A stretch of 64,000 nucleotides of DNA. Source: Dyella jiangningensis. GTDB lineage: Bacteria > Pseudomonadota > Gammaproteobacteria > Xanthomonadales > Rhodanobacteraceae. The stretch spans positions 1,178,001 to 1,242,000 of the forward strand of contig CP007444.1 in assembly GCA_000632805.1 (NCBI GenBank), given 5' to 3'. The translations under genes and the position numbers were made by a program. Each line of letters starts with the position of its first letter. Position 1 is the stretch's first letter. Positions 9,940 through 20,064 of the stretch are shown in pieces. The notes beneath the pieces were generated by a model that did no database searches, was not told the origin of the DNA, and saw nothing but the letters and a program-made list of their open reading frames with translations.

Positions 9940-10947
9940 TCAGGCGTGGGCGCCCACGCGTACCAGAGTACGCCCGAATGACTCGCCTGCGAGCATGTGA
10001 TCGAAAATAGCCGGCAATTGCTCCAGCGTCACCTCGCGGGTGGCGATGCGCTCCAGATGCTGCGGCTTCCAATCCGTGGCGAGACGCTGCCATACGCGAT
10101 CGCGAATGTCCCGTGCGGTGCCGGCCGAGGCAATGCCCAGCAGGCTGGCGCCGCGAATGATGAACGGCATCACGGTCGTTTCAAGGCCGATGCCACCGGC
10201 GTTGCCGCAAATGGCGACATTGCCGTAGGGAGCAATGAGCGGCAGCAAGCCGGCCAGCATGGCGCCGCCCACGTTGTCCAGCGCGCCGCCGAAACGGGCC
10301 GAGTCCATCGGTTTGCCGCTGAAGGCCAATTGGTGTCGGTCGATGCATTCGGCCGCGCCAAGGTCGCGCAGGAAATCGAAGTGGGTGTTCTTGCCGCTGA
10401 TCGCATGCACGTCGTAGCCGGCACGGGTGAAGATATCGATGGCCAGCATGCCCACGCCACCGGTGGCGCCGGTTACGGCAAGCGGGCCGAGCGCCGGGGT
10501 CTGGCGGTTGTCTTCCATGCGCAGCAGGGCGAGCGCAGCCGTAAAGCCGGCCGTCCCGATGATCATGCTCTCGCGCAGGCTGAGGCCTTTGGGAAGCGGA
10601 ATGGTCCATGCCGAGGGCAGGCGGATGTACTCGCCGTAACCACCGTCGCGCACTTCGGAAAGCCCGCTGCCCGTGCACAGCACGGCGTCGCCTTCCTTGA
10701 ACGCTGGGTCGGTGGAGGCGATCACGGTGCCGGCGACATCGATGCCGCCGTTGAGCGGGTACTGACGAAGGATCTTGCCCTTGCCGGTGCCCGCCAGCGC
10801 ATCCTTGTAGTTGACCGAGGAATAGGCGACCTGCACGAGCACTTCGCCGGGGCTCAACGCGTCGGCGTTGATCGTCTCGATGCCGCCGCGGTAGCCGGCG
10901 TCGTCGTTGTGGATGCGGAAGGCTCGAAAGAGGGAGGGGGTATTCAT
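9940..10947 (-). CDS. Zinc-free medium-chain oxidoreductase, AcuI/YhdH family (acrylyl-CoA reductase-like)
   Basis: A 335-residue NADPH-dependent MDR protein. The N-terminal catalytic domain contains SSVNYKDALA. The Rossmann part carries VTGATGGVGMLA (about residues 158-169) and SGKNTHFDFL, both characteristic of YhdH/AcuI. AcuI reduces acryloyl-CoA to propionyl-CoA; E. coli YhdH has quinone or acrylyl-CoA reductase activity. The residues GIDVAGTV and CTGSGLSEVRDGGY also fit the family. It lies 25 bases downstream of the LOG gene on the same strand and may share its transcript. Confidence 0.88.
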   Translation of the reverse strand: MNTPSLFRAFRIHNDDAGYRGGIETINADALSPGEVLVQVAYSSVNYKDALAGTGKGKILRQYPLNGGIDVAGTVIASTDPAFKEGDAVLCTGSGLSEVRDGGYGEYIRLPSAWTIPLPKGLSLRESMIIGTAGFTAALALLRMEDNRQTPALGPLAVTGATGGVGMLAIDIFTRAGYDVHAISGKNTHFDFLRDLGAAECIDRHQLAFSGKPMDSARFGGALDNVGGAMLAGLLPLIAPYGNVAICGNAGGIGLETTVMPFIIRGASLLGIASAGTARDIRDRVWQRLATDWKPQHLERIATREVTLEQLPAIFDHMLAGESFGRTLVRVGAHA

Positions 10948-10972
10948 TGCCGTTCCTTACCGTTGTGGCGTG

Positions 10973-11569
10973 TCAGGCGTCGACGCTGCTGCGGTCGATC
11001 CACTTGGGCATATAGCTGCCCTCGTAGCTCTCCATCCAGTCGAACAGCTGCTGCATGTCCTGCCCGAACCATACACTCTCGCGTTGCTCGGGTCGGACGA
11101 AACGCTCGTCCACCATGTGGTCCATCATGGCGCGCAGCTGCGTGTAATAGCCGCGTACGTCGAGGAAGGCGCAGGGGTAGCGATGCAGGCCGAGCTGGGC
11201 CCAGGTCAGCATCTCGAACATTTCGTCCATGGTGCCGAAGCCGCCGGGCAGGGCCACGAAAGCATCGGACAGTTCGAACATGCGCGTCTTGCGCTGGTGC
11301 ATGGTTTCCACCACGACCAGCTCGCTGAGATCGGCGTGCGCGACTTCCAGGTCGACCAGCTGCCGCGGAATCACGCCAATCACCTTGCCGCCGCCTGCCA
11401 GCACCGCGTCGGCCACCGTGCCCATCAACCCGACCTTGCCGCCGCCGTAGACCAGCGCGATGCCGCGGCGGGCCATTTCGGCGCCGAAGGCACGAGCCTG
11501 CTCGACGTACTCGGGATGCTTGCCGCTGCTGGAGCCGCAGTAGACGCAAAGGGCAGTTGGCTGGGACAT
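10973..11569 (-). CDS. LOG family protein (nucleoside 5'-monophosphate phosphoribohydrolase)
   Basis: A 198-residue Rossmann-like protein of the TIGR00730/LONELY GUY family. The signature PGGFGTMDE (P-G-G-x-G-T-x-x-E) and the nucleotide-binding VYGGGKVGLMG are intact, as is the HQRK segment. LOG enzymes release the base from cytokinin riboside or AMP-like monophosphates. In free-living bacteria the physiological substrate is usually unclear, and older lysine-decarboxylase annotations are wrong. It is transcribed just upstream of the AcuI-like gene. The terminator of the lpdA operon lies at 11647-11685, in front of this gene, so it needs its own promoter in 11570-11646. Confidence 0.9.
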   Translation of the reverse strand: MSQPTALCVYCGSSSGKHPEYVEQARAFGAEMARRGIALVYGGGKVGLMGTVADAVLAGGGKVIGVIPRQLVDLEVAHADLSELVVVETMHQRKTRMFELSDAFVALPGGFGTMDEMFEMLTWAQLGLHRYPCAFLDVRGYYTQLRAMMDHMVDERFVRPEQRESVWFGQDMQQLFDWMESYEGSYMPKWIDRSSVDA

Positions 11570-11646
11570 GGAGTCTCGGTGGGCGGAAGGAGGTGATCGT
11601 TATTCCGGTCATCTGCCGGAACCACGAAAAAGGTGCCTGTGCCTGG

Positions 11647-11685
11647 AAAAGCAAACGGCCCGCTCATGTTGCCAGGAGCGGGCCG
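11647..11685 (-). terminator. Rho-independent terminator of the sucA-sucB-lpdA operon
   Basis: Read on the minus strand, CGGCCCGCTC pairs perfectly with GAGCGGGCCG (11656-11685) around a 10-base loop. TTTGCTTTT follows. It begins about 20 bases after the lpdA stop. Confidence 0.88.
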
Positions 11686-11705
11686 CAGTGGCCTTGCAGC
11701 GGGGC

Positions 11706-13258
<1,553 letters not shown>

Positions 13259-13271
13259 CTGACGCGGGGAC

Positions 13272-14480
13272 TTAGATACCGAGCAGCATGCGCTGCGGGT
13301 TTTCCAGCTGGTTCTTGATGTCGACCAGGAACAGCACCGCGTCCTTGCCGTCGATGATGCGATGGTCGTAGGACAGCGCCAGGTACATCATCGGGGCGGC
13401 GATCACCTGGCCATTCTCGACGATGGCGCGCTCCTTGATGGCGTGCATGCCCAGGATGGCGCTCTGCGGCGGGTTCACGATCGGGGTCGACAGCAGCGAG
13501 CCGAAGGTGCCGCCGTTGGTGATGGTGAAAGTGCCGCCTTGCAGATCGTCCAGGCCCAGCTTGCCGTCACGTGCCTTCTTGGCGTAGTCGAGAATGCCCT
13601 TCTCGATATCGGCGAAGCTCTTGTCCTGCACGTCGCGCAGCACCGGCGTCACCAGGCCCTTGTCGGTGGACACGGCGATCGAGATGTCCTGGTAGCCGTG
13701 ATAGATGATGTCGTTGCCGTCGACCGAGGCGTTGACGATCGGATGGCGCTTCAGCGCTTCGGCGGCAGCCTTCACGAAGAAGCTCATGAAGCCCAGCTTC
13801 ACGCCGTTGCTCTTCTCGAACGCTTCGCCCAGCGATTTGCGCATCTTCACCACTTCAGCCAGGTTCACTTCGTTGAACGAGGTGAGCATGGCGATGGAGT
13901 TCTTCGACTGCATCAGGCGCTCGGCGATGCGGGCGCGCATGCGGGTCATCGGCACGCGCTCTTCCGGACGCGAACCCGGGGTCGGCGTGGCAGCCGGCGC
14001 AGCGGCTGCCGGAGCGGCGCCACCCTTGCCGTAGTTGACCAGGTCTTCCTTGGTCACGCGGCCGTCGCGGCCGGTGCCGGCGACCTTGGAGGCGTCGATG
14101 TTCTGCTCGGTGGCCACGCGCAGGCCGGCAGGCGACAGGTCGGCGTTGCCGGCCTTGGCGGCAGCCGGAGCGGCCGGGGCAGCAGCCGGGGCGGCTGCGG
14201 GGGCCGGAGCAGCAGCGGCCGGAGCCGGCGCAGCGGCGGCAGCACCTTCCTCGATCACCGCGATGACCTGCTGGCTGGTCACGGTGTCGCCGGACTGGAA
14301 CTTGATTTCCTTCAGTACGCCGTCCACCGGGGAAGGCACTTCCAGCACCACCTTGTCGGTTTCCAGATCGACCAGGTTTTCGTCACGCTTGACCGCTTCG
14401 CCGGCCTTCTTGTGCCAGGTGGCGATGGTGGCGTCGGAGACGGACTCGGGCAGGACGGGGACTTTGACTTCGATGGACAT
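13272..14480 (-). CDS. sucB: Dihydrolipoyllysine-residue succinyltransferase (E2 of 2-oxoglutarate dehydrogenase)
   Basis: Core acyltransferase of the 2-oxoglutarate dehydrogenase complex in the TCA cycle. The 402-residue protein has an N-terminal lipoyl domain with the modified Lys43 in [10 protein letters not shown] and an Ala/Pro-rich flexible linker (about residues 78-118). A peripheral subunit-binding domain (about 122-160) follows, then the catalytic domain ending in [11 protein letters not shown] with His373 and Asp377. The start at 14480 is preceded by AAGGAAC; 27 bases upstream there is another in-frame ATG without a ribosome site. The 142-base sucA-sucB gap has four GGA-loop hairpins (separate entry). 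Confidence 0.97.
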   Translation of the reverse strand: MSIEVKVPVLPESVSDATIATWHKKAGEAVKRDENLVDLETDKVVLEVPSPVDGVLKEIKFQSGDTVTSQQVIAVIEEGAAAAAPAPAAAAPAPAAAPAAAPAAPAAAKAGNADLSPAGLRVATEQNIDASKVAGTGRDGRVTKEDLVNYGKGGAAPAAAAPAATPTPGSRPEERVPMTRMRARIAERLMQSKNSIAMLTSFNEVNLAEVVKMRKSLGEAFEKSNGVKLGFMSFFVKAAAEALKRHPIVNASVDGNDIIYHGYQDISIAVSTDKGLVTPVLRDVQDKSFADIEKGILDYAKKARDGKLGLDDLQGGTFTITNGGTFGSLLSTPIVNPPQSAILGMHAIKERAIVENGQVIAAPMMYLALSYDHRIIDGKDAVLFLVDIKNQLENPQRMLLGI

Positions 14481-14485
14481 AAATG

Positions 14486-14606
14486 TTCCTTGAGTTAGTG
14501 CGTTCATCCTTGAACGCTAAAGTCAAAAAGCGGCCATCCATAGCCGCACTATTCAAATTTGGTGCGCTCATCCTGAGCGAAGATCAAAGCGGCCATCCAT
14601 GGCCGC
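14486..14606 (-). promoter_or_regulatory. Tandem GGA-loop hairpin array in the sucB leader (candidate RsmA/CsrA target)
   Basis: On the mRNA-like minus strand the sucA-sucB gap folds into four short perfect or near-perfect hairpins: 14606-14589 (stem GCGGCCA, loop UGGA), 14579-14565 (stem CGCUCA, loop GGA), 14547-14530 (stem GCGGCUA, one G-U pair, loop UGGA) and 14517-14500 (stem GCGUUCA, loop AGGA). The first two and last two form a duplicated unit of about 60 nt. The sucB ribosome site, CAAGGAAC, adds a fifth A-N-GGA. GGA in a hairpin loop, together with a site over the Shine-Dalgarno, is the established binding pattern of CsrA/RsmA. The structures are seen directly; binding is inference. 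A REP-like DNA repeat is the alternative. Confidence 0.6.
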
Positions 14607-14622
14607 ACTCTTCAATGAAAAA

Positions 14623-17469
14623 CTATTCGGCCGAGTGGTCGGTGCCGATCGGCGCGACCAGTGCCTGCTCGACCAGTGCCGCCTGCTCGGCGACATGGGT
14701 ATTGAGGTGACCCGCCGCCGGTGCCGGTGAACGTGCGCGGCCGGCGTACGACAGGCTCTGCTTGCTGCCGATGCAGGCCTGCAGGTGATGGCGGATCTGG
14801 AACCATGCGCCCTGGTTCATCGGTTCTTCCTGACACCAGATGACTTCCTTCGCGCCGCTGTACTTTTCCAGTTCCGCCGTGACCTGCGGACGCGGGAACG
14901 GATACAACTGCTCGACGCGCACGATGGCGACGTCGGTGAGGCCGCGCTTCTCGGCGTCTTCGAGCAGGTCGTAGTAGACCTTGCCCGAGCACAGCACCAC
15001 GCGCTTGACCTTCTTGGCGGCCAGCTCGCGATGTTCCGGGATCACCAGCTGGAAGCTGCCCGTGGCCAGCTCGTCCAGCGTCGACACGGCCAACTTGTGG
15101 CGCAGCAGCGACTTGGGCGTCATCACGATCAGCGGCTTGCGCGTCGGACGCACCATCTGGCGGCGGATCATGTGGAACGCCTGGGCCGGCGTGGTCGGCA
15201 CGCAGACCTGCATGTTGTCCAGCGCGCACAGCTGCAGGAAGCGCTCGAGGCGGGCGGAGGAGTGCTCCGGTCCCTGGCCTTCGTAGCCGTGGGGCAGGAA
15301 CAGCGCCAGGCCGCACAGGCGGTTCCACTTGGACTCGCCCGAGCTGATGAACTGGTCGATGACCACCTGCGCGCCATTCGCGAAGTCGCCGAACTGGCCT
15401 TCCCAGATGTGCAGCGTATAGGGGTCGGTGGTGGCGCTGCCGTATTCGAAGGCCATGACCGCTTCTTCGCTGAGCAGCGAGTCGATGACTTCGACGTCGG
15501 CGCCGGAGCGCACGTCGGCCAGCGGCATGTAGGTGTAGCCCGTCTTCTGGTCATGCAGCACGGCATGACGATGGAAGAAGGTGCCGCGGCCCACGTCCTG
15601 GCCGACCAGGCGCAGGTTGTAGCTCTCGTCGATGAGCGTGGCGTAGGCCAGGTTCTCGGCAAAGCCCCAGTCGCCCGGCAGCTCGCCGGCGGCCATCTTC
15701 GCGCGATCGTCGTAGATCTTGGCCACGCGCGACTGGAGCGTCATGTCCTTGGGCACGACCAGGATCTGGTTGGCCAGTTCGACCAGGCGCTGCTTCGAAT
15801 AGCCGGTGGGCGTCTCGGTGGACAGCTTGCCGCCGATGAACTTGTCCCAGTCGACTTCGATGTCCTTGATAAGGGCCGTGGTGAGCTCGGTCATCGGCTC
15901 GCCCGCCTCGAGGCGGCTGCGGTAGTCCTCGAACATCTTCTGGCCATCGCCGTCGGCGATCACGCCCTGCTTGACCAGCTCCTGCGCATACAGGTCGCGG
16001 GTGGTCGGGCGCTTGCGGATGATCTGGTACATCACCGGCTGCGTGGCGGACGGCTCGTCGGCCTCGTTGTGGCCGTGGCGGCGGTAGCACACCAGGTCGA
16101 TCACCACGTCCTTGCGGAACTCCTTGCGGAAGTCGTAGGCGAGGCGGGTGGCCTGGATCACCGCTTCCGGATCGTCGCCGTTCACGTGGAACACCGGCGC
16201 ATTCACCATCTTGGCGAGGTCGGTGCAGTACAGCGTGGAGCGGGTGTCCTGCGGATTGGAGGTGGTAAAGCCCACCTGGTTGTTCACCACGATGTGCAGG
16301 CTGCCGCCGATCTTGAAGCCGCGGGCCTGGGACATGTTGAACAGTTCCATGTTCACGCCCTGGCCGGCCAGCGCCGAGTCGCCGTGCACGATGACGGCCA
16401 TTGACTGCTTGCGCTCAGTGTCGCGGCGGCGGATCTGGCGCGAATGCACTGAGCCAGCAACGACCGGGTTGACGATTTCCAGGTGCGACGGGTTGAACGC
16501 CAGCGCGACGTGGGTGCCGCCATTCGGCGTCTTGACGTCCGCGGAGAAGCCCATGTGGTACTTCACGTCGCCCGAGTGGGCCGGGTCATCCGGATGGTCC
16601 CACTTGCCTTCAAATTCGTTGAACAGCGTGCGCGGCGGCTTGCCCAGGATGTTGACCAGCATGTTGAGGCGGCCGCGGTGGGCCATGCCGATCACCACTT
16701 CCTTGATGCCGTTGTCGCCCGCGGCACGGACCACGTCGTCCACCATCGGGATCAGGCTGTCGCCGCCTTCCAGCGAGAAGCGCTTCTGGCCAACGTACTT
16801 GGTATGCAGGTAGCGCTCGAGGCCTTCGGCGGCGGTCAGCTCGGCGAGAATGCGCTTCTTGCCCGCGGCGTCGAGGCCGGCGCTGCCGTTGGCCTTTTCC
16901 AGACGGGTGTAGATCCAGTTGCGCTGCTCATGGTTGCTGATGTGCATGAACTCGACACCGAGGGTGTTGGTGTACACCTTCTTCAGTCGAGCCAGCAGAT
17001 CGCGCAGCTTCATGCGCTGGCCACCACCGGCGAAGTTGCCGCAGTCGAACTCGGTATCCAGGTCGGCGTCGGACAGGCCGTGGAAAACGGGCTCCAGATC
17101 CGGCGCCGGCAGTTTTTCGGCCAGGCCCAGCGGATCGAGGTCGGCGGCCAGGTGGCCGCGCGAGCGATAGGCGGTGAGGATGCGCAGCACGCCAGCCTGC
17201 TTGCGGGCGTGGGCGTCGTCCACCGGGCCGGCGGCGACGGCAACGCCGTTACGGCGCTGCTTTTGCGCGGCCTCTATACGCGCAATGGCCGCAGAGTGGG
17301 GCACGTCCCCCGACTCGCGGCCTTTGAAAGTCTCGAAATATTTGCCCCAGGTGGCGTCGACCGACGAAGGGTCCGCCAACCACGATTCATAGAGCTGTTC
17401 AACGTAATCGGCGTTGCCGCCGGCGAGTTGGGAGGATTCGAAAAACTCGCGGATCAGATTAGTGCTCAC
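14623..17469 (-). CDS. sucA: 2-oxoglutarate dehydrogenase E1 component
   Basis: Thiamine-diphosphate enzyme that decarboxylates 2-oxoglutarate and succinylates the lipoyl group of SucB. The 948-residue length matches the family (E. coli 933). Visible landmarks are the N-terminal E2-binding segment (YVEQLYESWLADPSSVD), HRGRLNMLVNILGKP, FNPSHLEIVNPVV, the ThDP-binding HGDSALAGQG and CYRRHGHNEADEPSATQP. The C-terminal FLPHGYEGQGPEHSSAR is also present. First gene of the operon; a TATAAT lies about 80 bases upstream of the ATG. succinyl-CoA synthetase and sdh genes are not adjacent here. Confidence 0.98.
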   Translation of the reverse strand: MSTNLIREFFESSQLAGGNADYVEQLYESWLADPSSVDATWGKYFETFKGRESGDVPHSAAIARIEAAQKQRRNGVAVAAGPVDDAHARKQAGVLRILTAYRSRGHLAADLDPLGLAEKLPAPDLEPVFHGLSDADLDTEFDCGNFAGGGQRMKLRDLLARLKKVYTNTLGVEFMHISNHEQRNWIYTRLEKANGSAGLDAAGKKRILAELTAAEGLERYLHTKYVGQKRFSLEGGDSLIPMVDDVVRAAGDNGIKEVVIGMAHRGRLNMLVNILGKPPRTLFNEFEGKWDHPDDPAHSGDVKYHMGFSADVKTPNGGTHVALAFNPSHLEIVNPVVAGSVHSRQIRRRDTERKQSMAVIVHGDSALAGQGVNMELFNMSQARGFKIGGSLHIVVNNQVGFTTSNPQDTRSTLYCTDLAKMVNAPVFHVNGDDPEAVIQATRLAYDFRKEFRKDVVIDLVCYRRHGHNEADEPSATQPVMYQIIRKRPTTRDLYAQELVKQGVIADGDGQKMFEDYRSRLEAGEPMTELTTALIKDIEVDWDKFIGGKLSTETPTGYSKQRLVELANQILVVPKDMTLQSRVAKIYDDRAKMAAGELPGDWGFAENLAYATLIDESYNLRLVGQDVGRGTFFHRHAVLHDQKTGYTYMPLADVRSGADVEVIDSLLSEEAVMAFEYGSATTDPYTLHIWEGQFGDFANGAQVVIDQFISSGESKWNRLCGLALFLPHGYEGQGPEHSSARLERFLQLCALDNMQVCVPTTPAQAFHMIRRQMVRPTRKPLIVMTPKSLLRHKLAVSTLDELATGSFQLVIPEHRELAAKKVKRVVLCSGKVYYDLLEDAEKRGLTDVAIVRVEQLYPFPRPQVTAELEKYSGAKEVIWCQEEPMNQGAWFQIRHHLQACIGSKQSLSYAGRARSPAPAAGHLNTHVAEQAALVEQALVAPIGTDHSAE

Positions 17470-17545
17470 GTCACCACCGGTGAGGAAGGGAGGCTTGCAG
17501 CGGTTCCGGCCGGGGAGGGCCGGTTGGCTGGGAAAAATCCCGTTA

Positions 17546-17576
17546 ATTATAGCCTTGGGGTGCTGCGACGCGGCAA
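17546..17576 (-). promoter_or_regulatory. Probable promoter of the sucA operon
   Basis: Read on the minus strand, a perfect TATAAT (17551-17546) is followed at about 77 bases by the sucA ATG. The best -35 match, TTGCCG (17576-17571), is 19 bases away, which is longer than ideal. The -10 is the reliable part. Confidence 0.5.
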
Positions 17577-17718
17577 CCCAAGCAGCCCACCTGAAATGGG
17601 GTTGGGGATCGATATTTCGAGCCTGAGGGTACCGACCATCGTCGTAGACCGCGGTTTTACCGGCGAATGATGCCTGTGGGGTTCGCTGCGTGGTCGACGC
17701 GCTTCGTTCAGCGACCGG

Positions 17719-18669
17719 CTAGAGATCGAGCGGCTGGAGTGCCCGAGCGGGCGCGGATCGCTCCCAGACTTCACTGAAGTGCTGCGCCAGGGGCGCCTGG
17801 GCGGCCCTGTCCCGGAGAGATGCGCGGGCATCGGCACGCCGCGCGTCGGGCTGGAACAGGTAGCCACCCTGGTCGGTCAGCAGGTAGGCGGAGGCGTAGG
17901 CGAGGTCCACTTCTTCCAGGGGCGTGCGAATGTGCAGCACGCTGGGCAGGCGCTGGGCCAGGGATACCAGGCGGTGACTGTTGCGCAGGGCTGCTTCCGG
18001 GTCGTGCAGGAGTATGCGGATGTCGGCGCCACGGCCCGAGGTGGCAATACGGCGGAGCTCTGCCATCTCATCAAGGCTGGCGTAGAGGTCGGTATCGAGC
18101 GCGGGTTGGTAGATCGAAAGCCGATGCTTCGTTTCGGCAAGCAATTGCAGCCGGCTGGCCGCGATCTCGCTGCGGCTGCTGGTGGGCAGTGCGTGGTCGT
18201 CGACGTTCGAGGCGGCCGGGACGGTGTCCGGCTCCAGTGTCAGCCGCATCGAGCGATGGCCGATGCCGGCGTCTTCGAAGGTCTCGCCATAGGCAATGAA
18301 GCCCTCGCGCTCATAGAAGGCCACGGCCGACAGCTGGGCATGGAGCACGAGACCGGTTCGCCCCTGGGACCGGGCCCTGGCCACCAGGGCGCGCAACAGG
18401 GCAAGCCCCACGCCCTGTCCGCGCCAGGGTTGCCGCACCGCCACCCGGCTGATCCTGCCCTCGGGCGTGAGGCGGGCACAGCCGATTGGCTCGCCGTTCT
18501 CGCCGCGGGCCAGCAGGTGGAAGGAAGGCGGGTCCAAGTCGTCCCATTCGAGCGACTCGGGTACGGCCTGTTCCCGCACGAAGACTTCCAGCCGGATCGA
18601 GCGCAGCGCCTCGCGGTCGCCCGCGCGGCCCCAGTCGGCATGCTCCACGTGGAAGTCCTGCAACTTCAC
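17719..18669 (-). CDS. GNAT N-acetyltransferase fused to a C-terminal DUF7931-like domain
   Basis: A 316-residue two-part protein. Residues about 1-150 are a GNAT fold with the acetyl-CoA loop RVAVRQPWRGQGVGLALL and AFYEREGFIAYGETFEDAGIGH, as in ElaA-type enzymes. Residues about 165-316 form a second domain (QLLAETKHRLSIYQPALD, DIRILLHDPEAAL) recalling DUF7931 or phospholipase D-like helices, without an HKD motif. The acceptor substrate is unknown. Its ATG overlaps the end of the upstream roxA-like gene by four bases, so the two are translationally coupled. This link to ribosome modification suggests, but does not prove, a role in translation or protein modification. Confidence 0.82.
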   Translation of the reverse strand: MKLQDFHVEHADWGRAGDREALRSIRLEVFVREQAVPESLEWDDLDPPSFHLLARGENGEPIGCARLTPEGRISRVAVRQPWRGQGVGLALLRALVARARSQGRTGLVLHAQLSAVAFYEREGFIAYGETFEDAGIGHRSMRLTLEPDTVPAASNVDDHALPTSSRSEIAASRLQLLAETKHRLSIYQPALDTDLYASLDEMAELRRIATSGRGADIRILLHDPEAALRNSHRLVSLAQRLPSVLHIRTPLEEVDLAYASAYLLTDQGGYLFQPDARRADARASLRDRAAQAPLAQHFSEVWERSAPARALQPLDL

Positions 18670-19859
18670 CGACCGCGGCCCTTGCGGATGACCAGGTGAC
18701 CATCGTTGACCAGGGCCAGCAGCAGGCTGGCCTCGGCGGCGGGCAGGCTCTTGCCGGGCACCAGCTCACGCTCGCCGCAGAGCTTGGTGGCCCATTCGGC
18801 CGATGTGGGATAGGCATGGCCGTTGACGAAGAGCGTGGCGCCACGCTTGCCACGCGCCCAGGCCATGCGCGCCCAGGGATGGCGCAGCAACGAAGCGCCG
18901 CCGTCCAGCTGCTTGCGTAACGTCGCCTCGGCCAGTTCCTTTTCGGGCGGTACCGGCAGCTGCGCATTGCGGTAGCGGGTGATGAAGCGGCCGAACCAGT
19001 CGGTGAGGGTGGTGTCGTCCAGGGCGGCGGCAAACGGCAGCGCCTCGCGAACGCGGGCGAGCGCGGCGCGATCGATTTCGCCGGCGGCCTTGGCCGGGGC
19101 GAGATCGGCATCGCCGTAGCGCAGTTCGTCGGGCAGCCGTTCGGCGATGTAGTCGGCGAGGTCGCCGGTGAGTTCCGCGCGCGAGGGCGCACGCATGCCC
19201 ACCGAGATGGTCATGCACGGCCCGCCGAAGGCAATGCCGTCGTGCGGAACGCCGGGCGGCAGATACAGCATGTCGCCGGGCTCGAGCATCCACTCATGGG
19301 TCGGTTCGAAGTGCTGGAGCTGCTTGAGCTCCACGTCCGGACGGAAGTCCTTGGGAGCATTCGGGTCGGTGCTGATCGCCCAGTGGCGCTGGCCGATGCC
19401 CTGCAGCAGGAACACGTCGTACTGGTCCACGTGCGCGCCCACGCCGCCGCCGGGTTCGGCGTAGGAAATCATGATGTCGTCCAGGCGCCAGCTGGGCAGG
19501 AAGCCAAAGTGCTCCAGCAGCGCGGCCACGTCGGCATCCCACTTGTCCACGTCCTGCACCAGCAGGGTCCAGTTGCGGTCGGGGGTGCTGGCGAAGTCCT
19601 TTTCGGTGAGCGGGCCGGTCTTCACCTTCCAGCGGTCGCGGTTTTCGTCGTGGATGATCAGGCGCGACAGGGCGGTTTCTTCCAGCGCCAGGCCGGCCAG
19701 GTCATCAGGCTGGATGGGCGGGACGAAGTCGGGGAAAGCCTGGCGGATCAGCAGCGGGCGCTTCTGCCAGTAGTCGCGGAGGAACTGGGCGGGGCTCATG
19801 CCCAGAGGCTGCCTGGCGGAGCCGCGGACTTCGATGGGGAGGTCGTGGGATGTGGTCAT
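18666..19859 (-). CDS. roxA: Cupin JmjC-type ribosomal oxygenase (RoxA/YcfD-like)
   Basis: Fe(II)/2-oxoglutarate-dependent oxygenase; the E. coli homologue YcfD hydroxylates an arginine of ribosomal protein L16. The 397-residue protein has the iron-binding facial triad His143-x-Asp145 (GAHVDQYD) and His206 (PPGVPHDG) in a JmjC/cupin core. The N-terminal FLRDYWQKRPLLIRQAFP is diagnostic of the family, and a C-terminal winged-helix-like dimerisation part follows. The start ATG at 19859 is the only plausible one. It faces cysJ divergently across about 200 bases and is coupled to the downstream GNAT gene by ATGA overlap. Confidence 0.92.
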   Translation of the reverse strand: MTTSHDLPIEVRGSARQPLGMSPAQFLRDYWQKRPLLIRQAFPDFVPPIQPDDLAGLALEETALSRLIIHDENRDRWKVKTGPLTEKDFASTPDRNWTLLVQDVDKWDADVAALLEHFGFLPSWRLDDIMISYAEPGGGVGAHVDQYDVFLLQGIGQRHWAISTDPNAPKDFRPDVELKQLQHFEPTHEWMLEPGDMLYLPPGVPHDGIAFGGPCMTISVGMRAPSRAELTGDLADYIAERLPDELRYGDADLAPAKAAGEIDRAALARVREALPFAAALDDTTLTDWFGRFITRYRNAQLPVPPEKELAEATLRKQLDGGASLLRHPWARMAWARGKRGATLFVNGHAYPTSAEWATKLCGERELVPGKSLPAAEASLLLALVNDGHLVIRKGRGR

Positions 19860-20064
19860 TACGCCATTCTAAGCCAATAGGGCGCGGCGTCCGGTTGACC
19901 GTGGTCAGTACCTGAAGGGGGCGTCGTCGAGGCGCCGCGCCCGCCGGCGGTGCGGCCGGAAATAAGCGCGCGGACATGTGCATATGCCAACACGTCCTTT
20001 CACATGACAAAACGCGATGACTACTTTGGGTGGCCAGATGTATGGACGTCCAAAGGAAGTCGAT

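Noticed and set aside
13362..16404. Long plus-strand open frames across sucB and sucA
   Set aside because: Antisense shadows of well-conserved TCA genes; no ribosome sites or recognisable domains.
20017..20064. Upstream ATG starts for cysJ
   Set aside because: No ribosome site before ATG 20017 or 20038. GTG 20065 has AAAGGAAG at the right distance and gives the family length.
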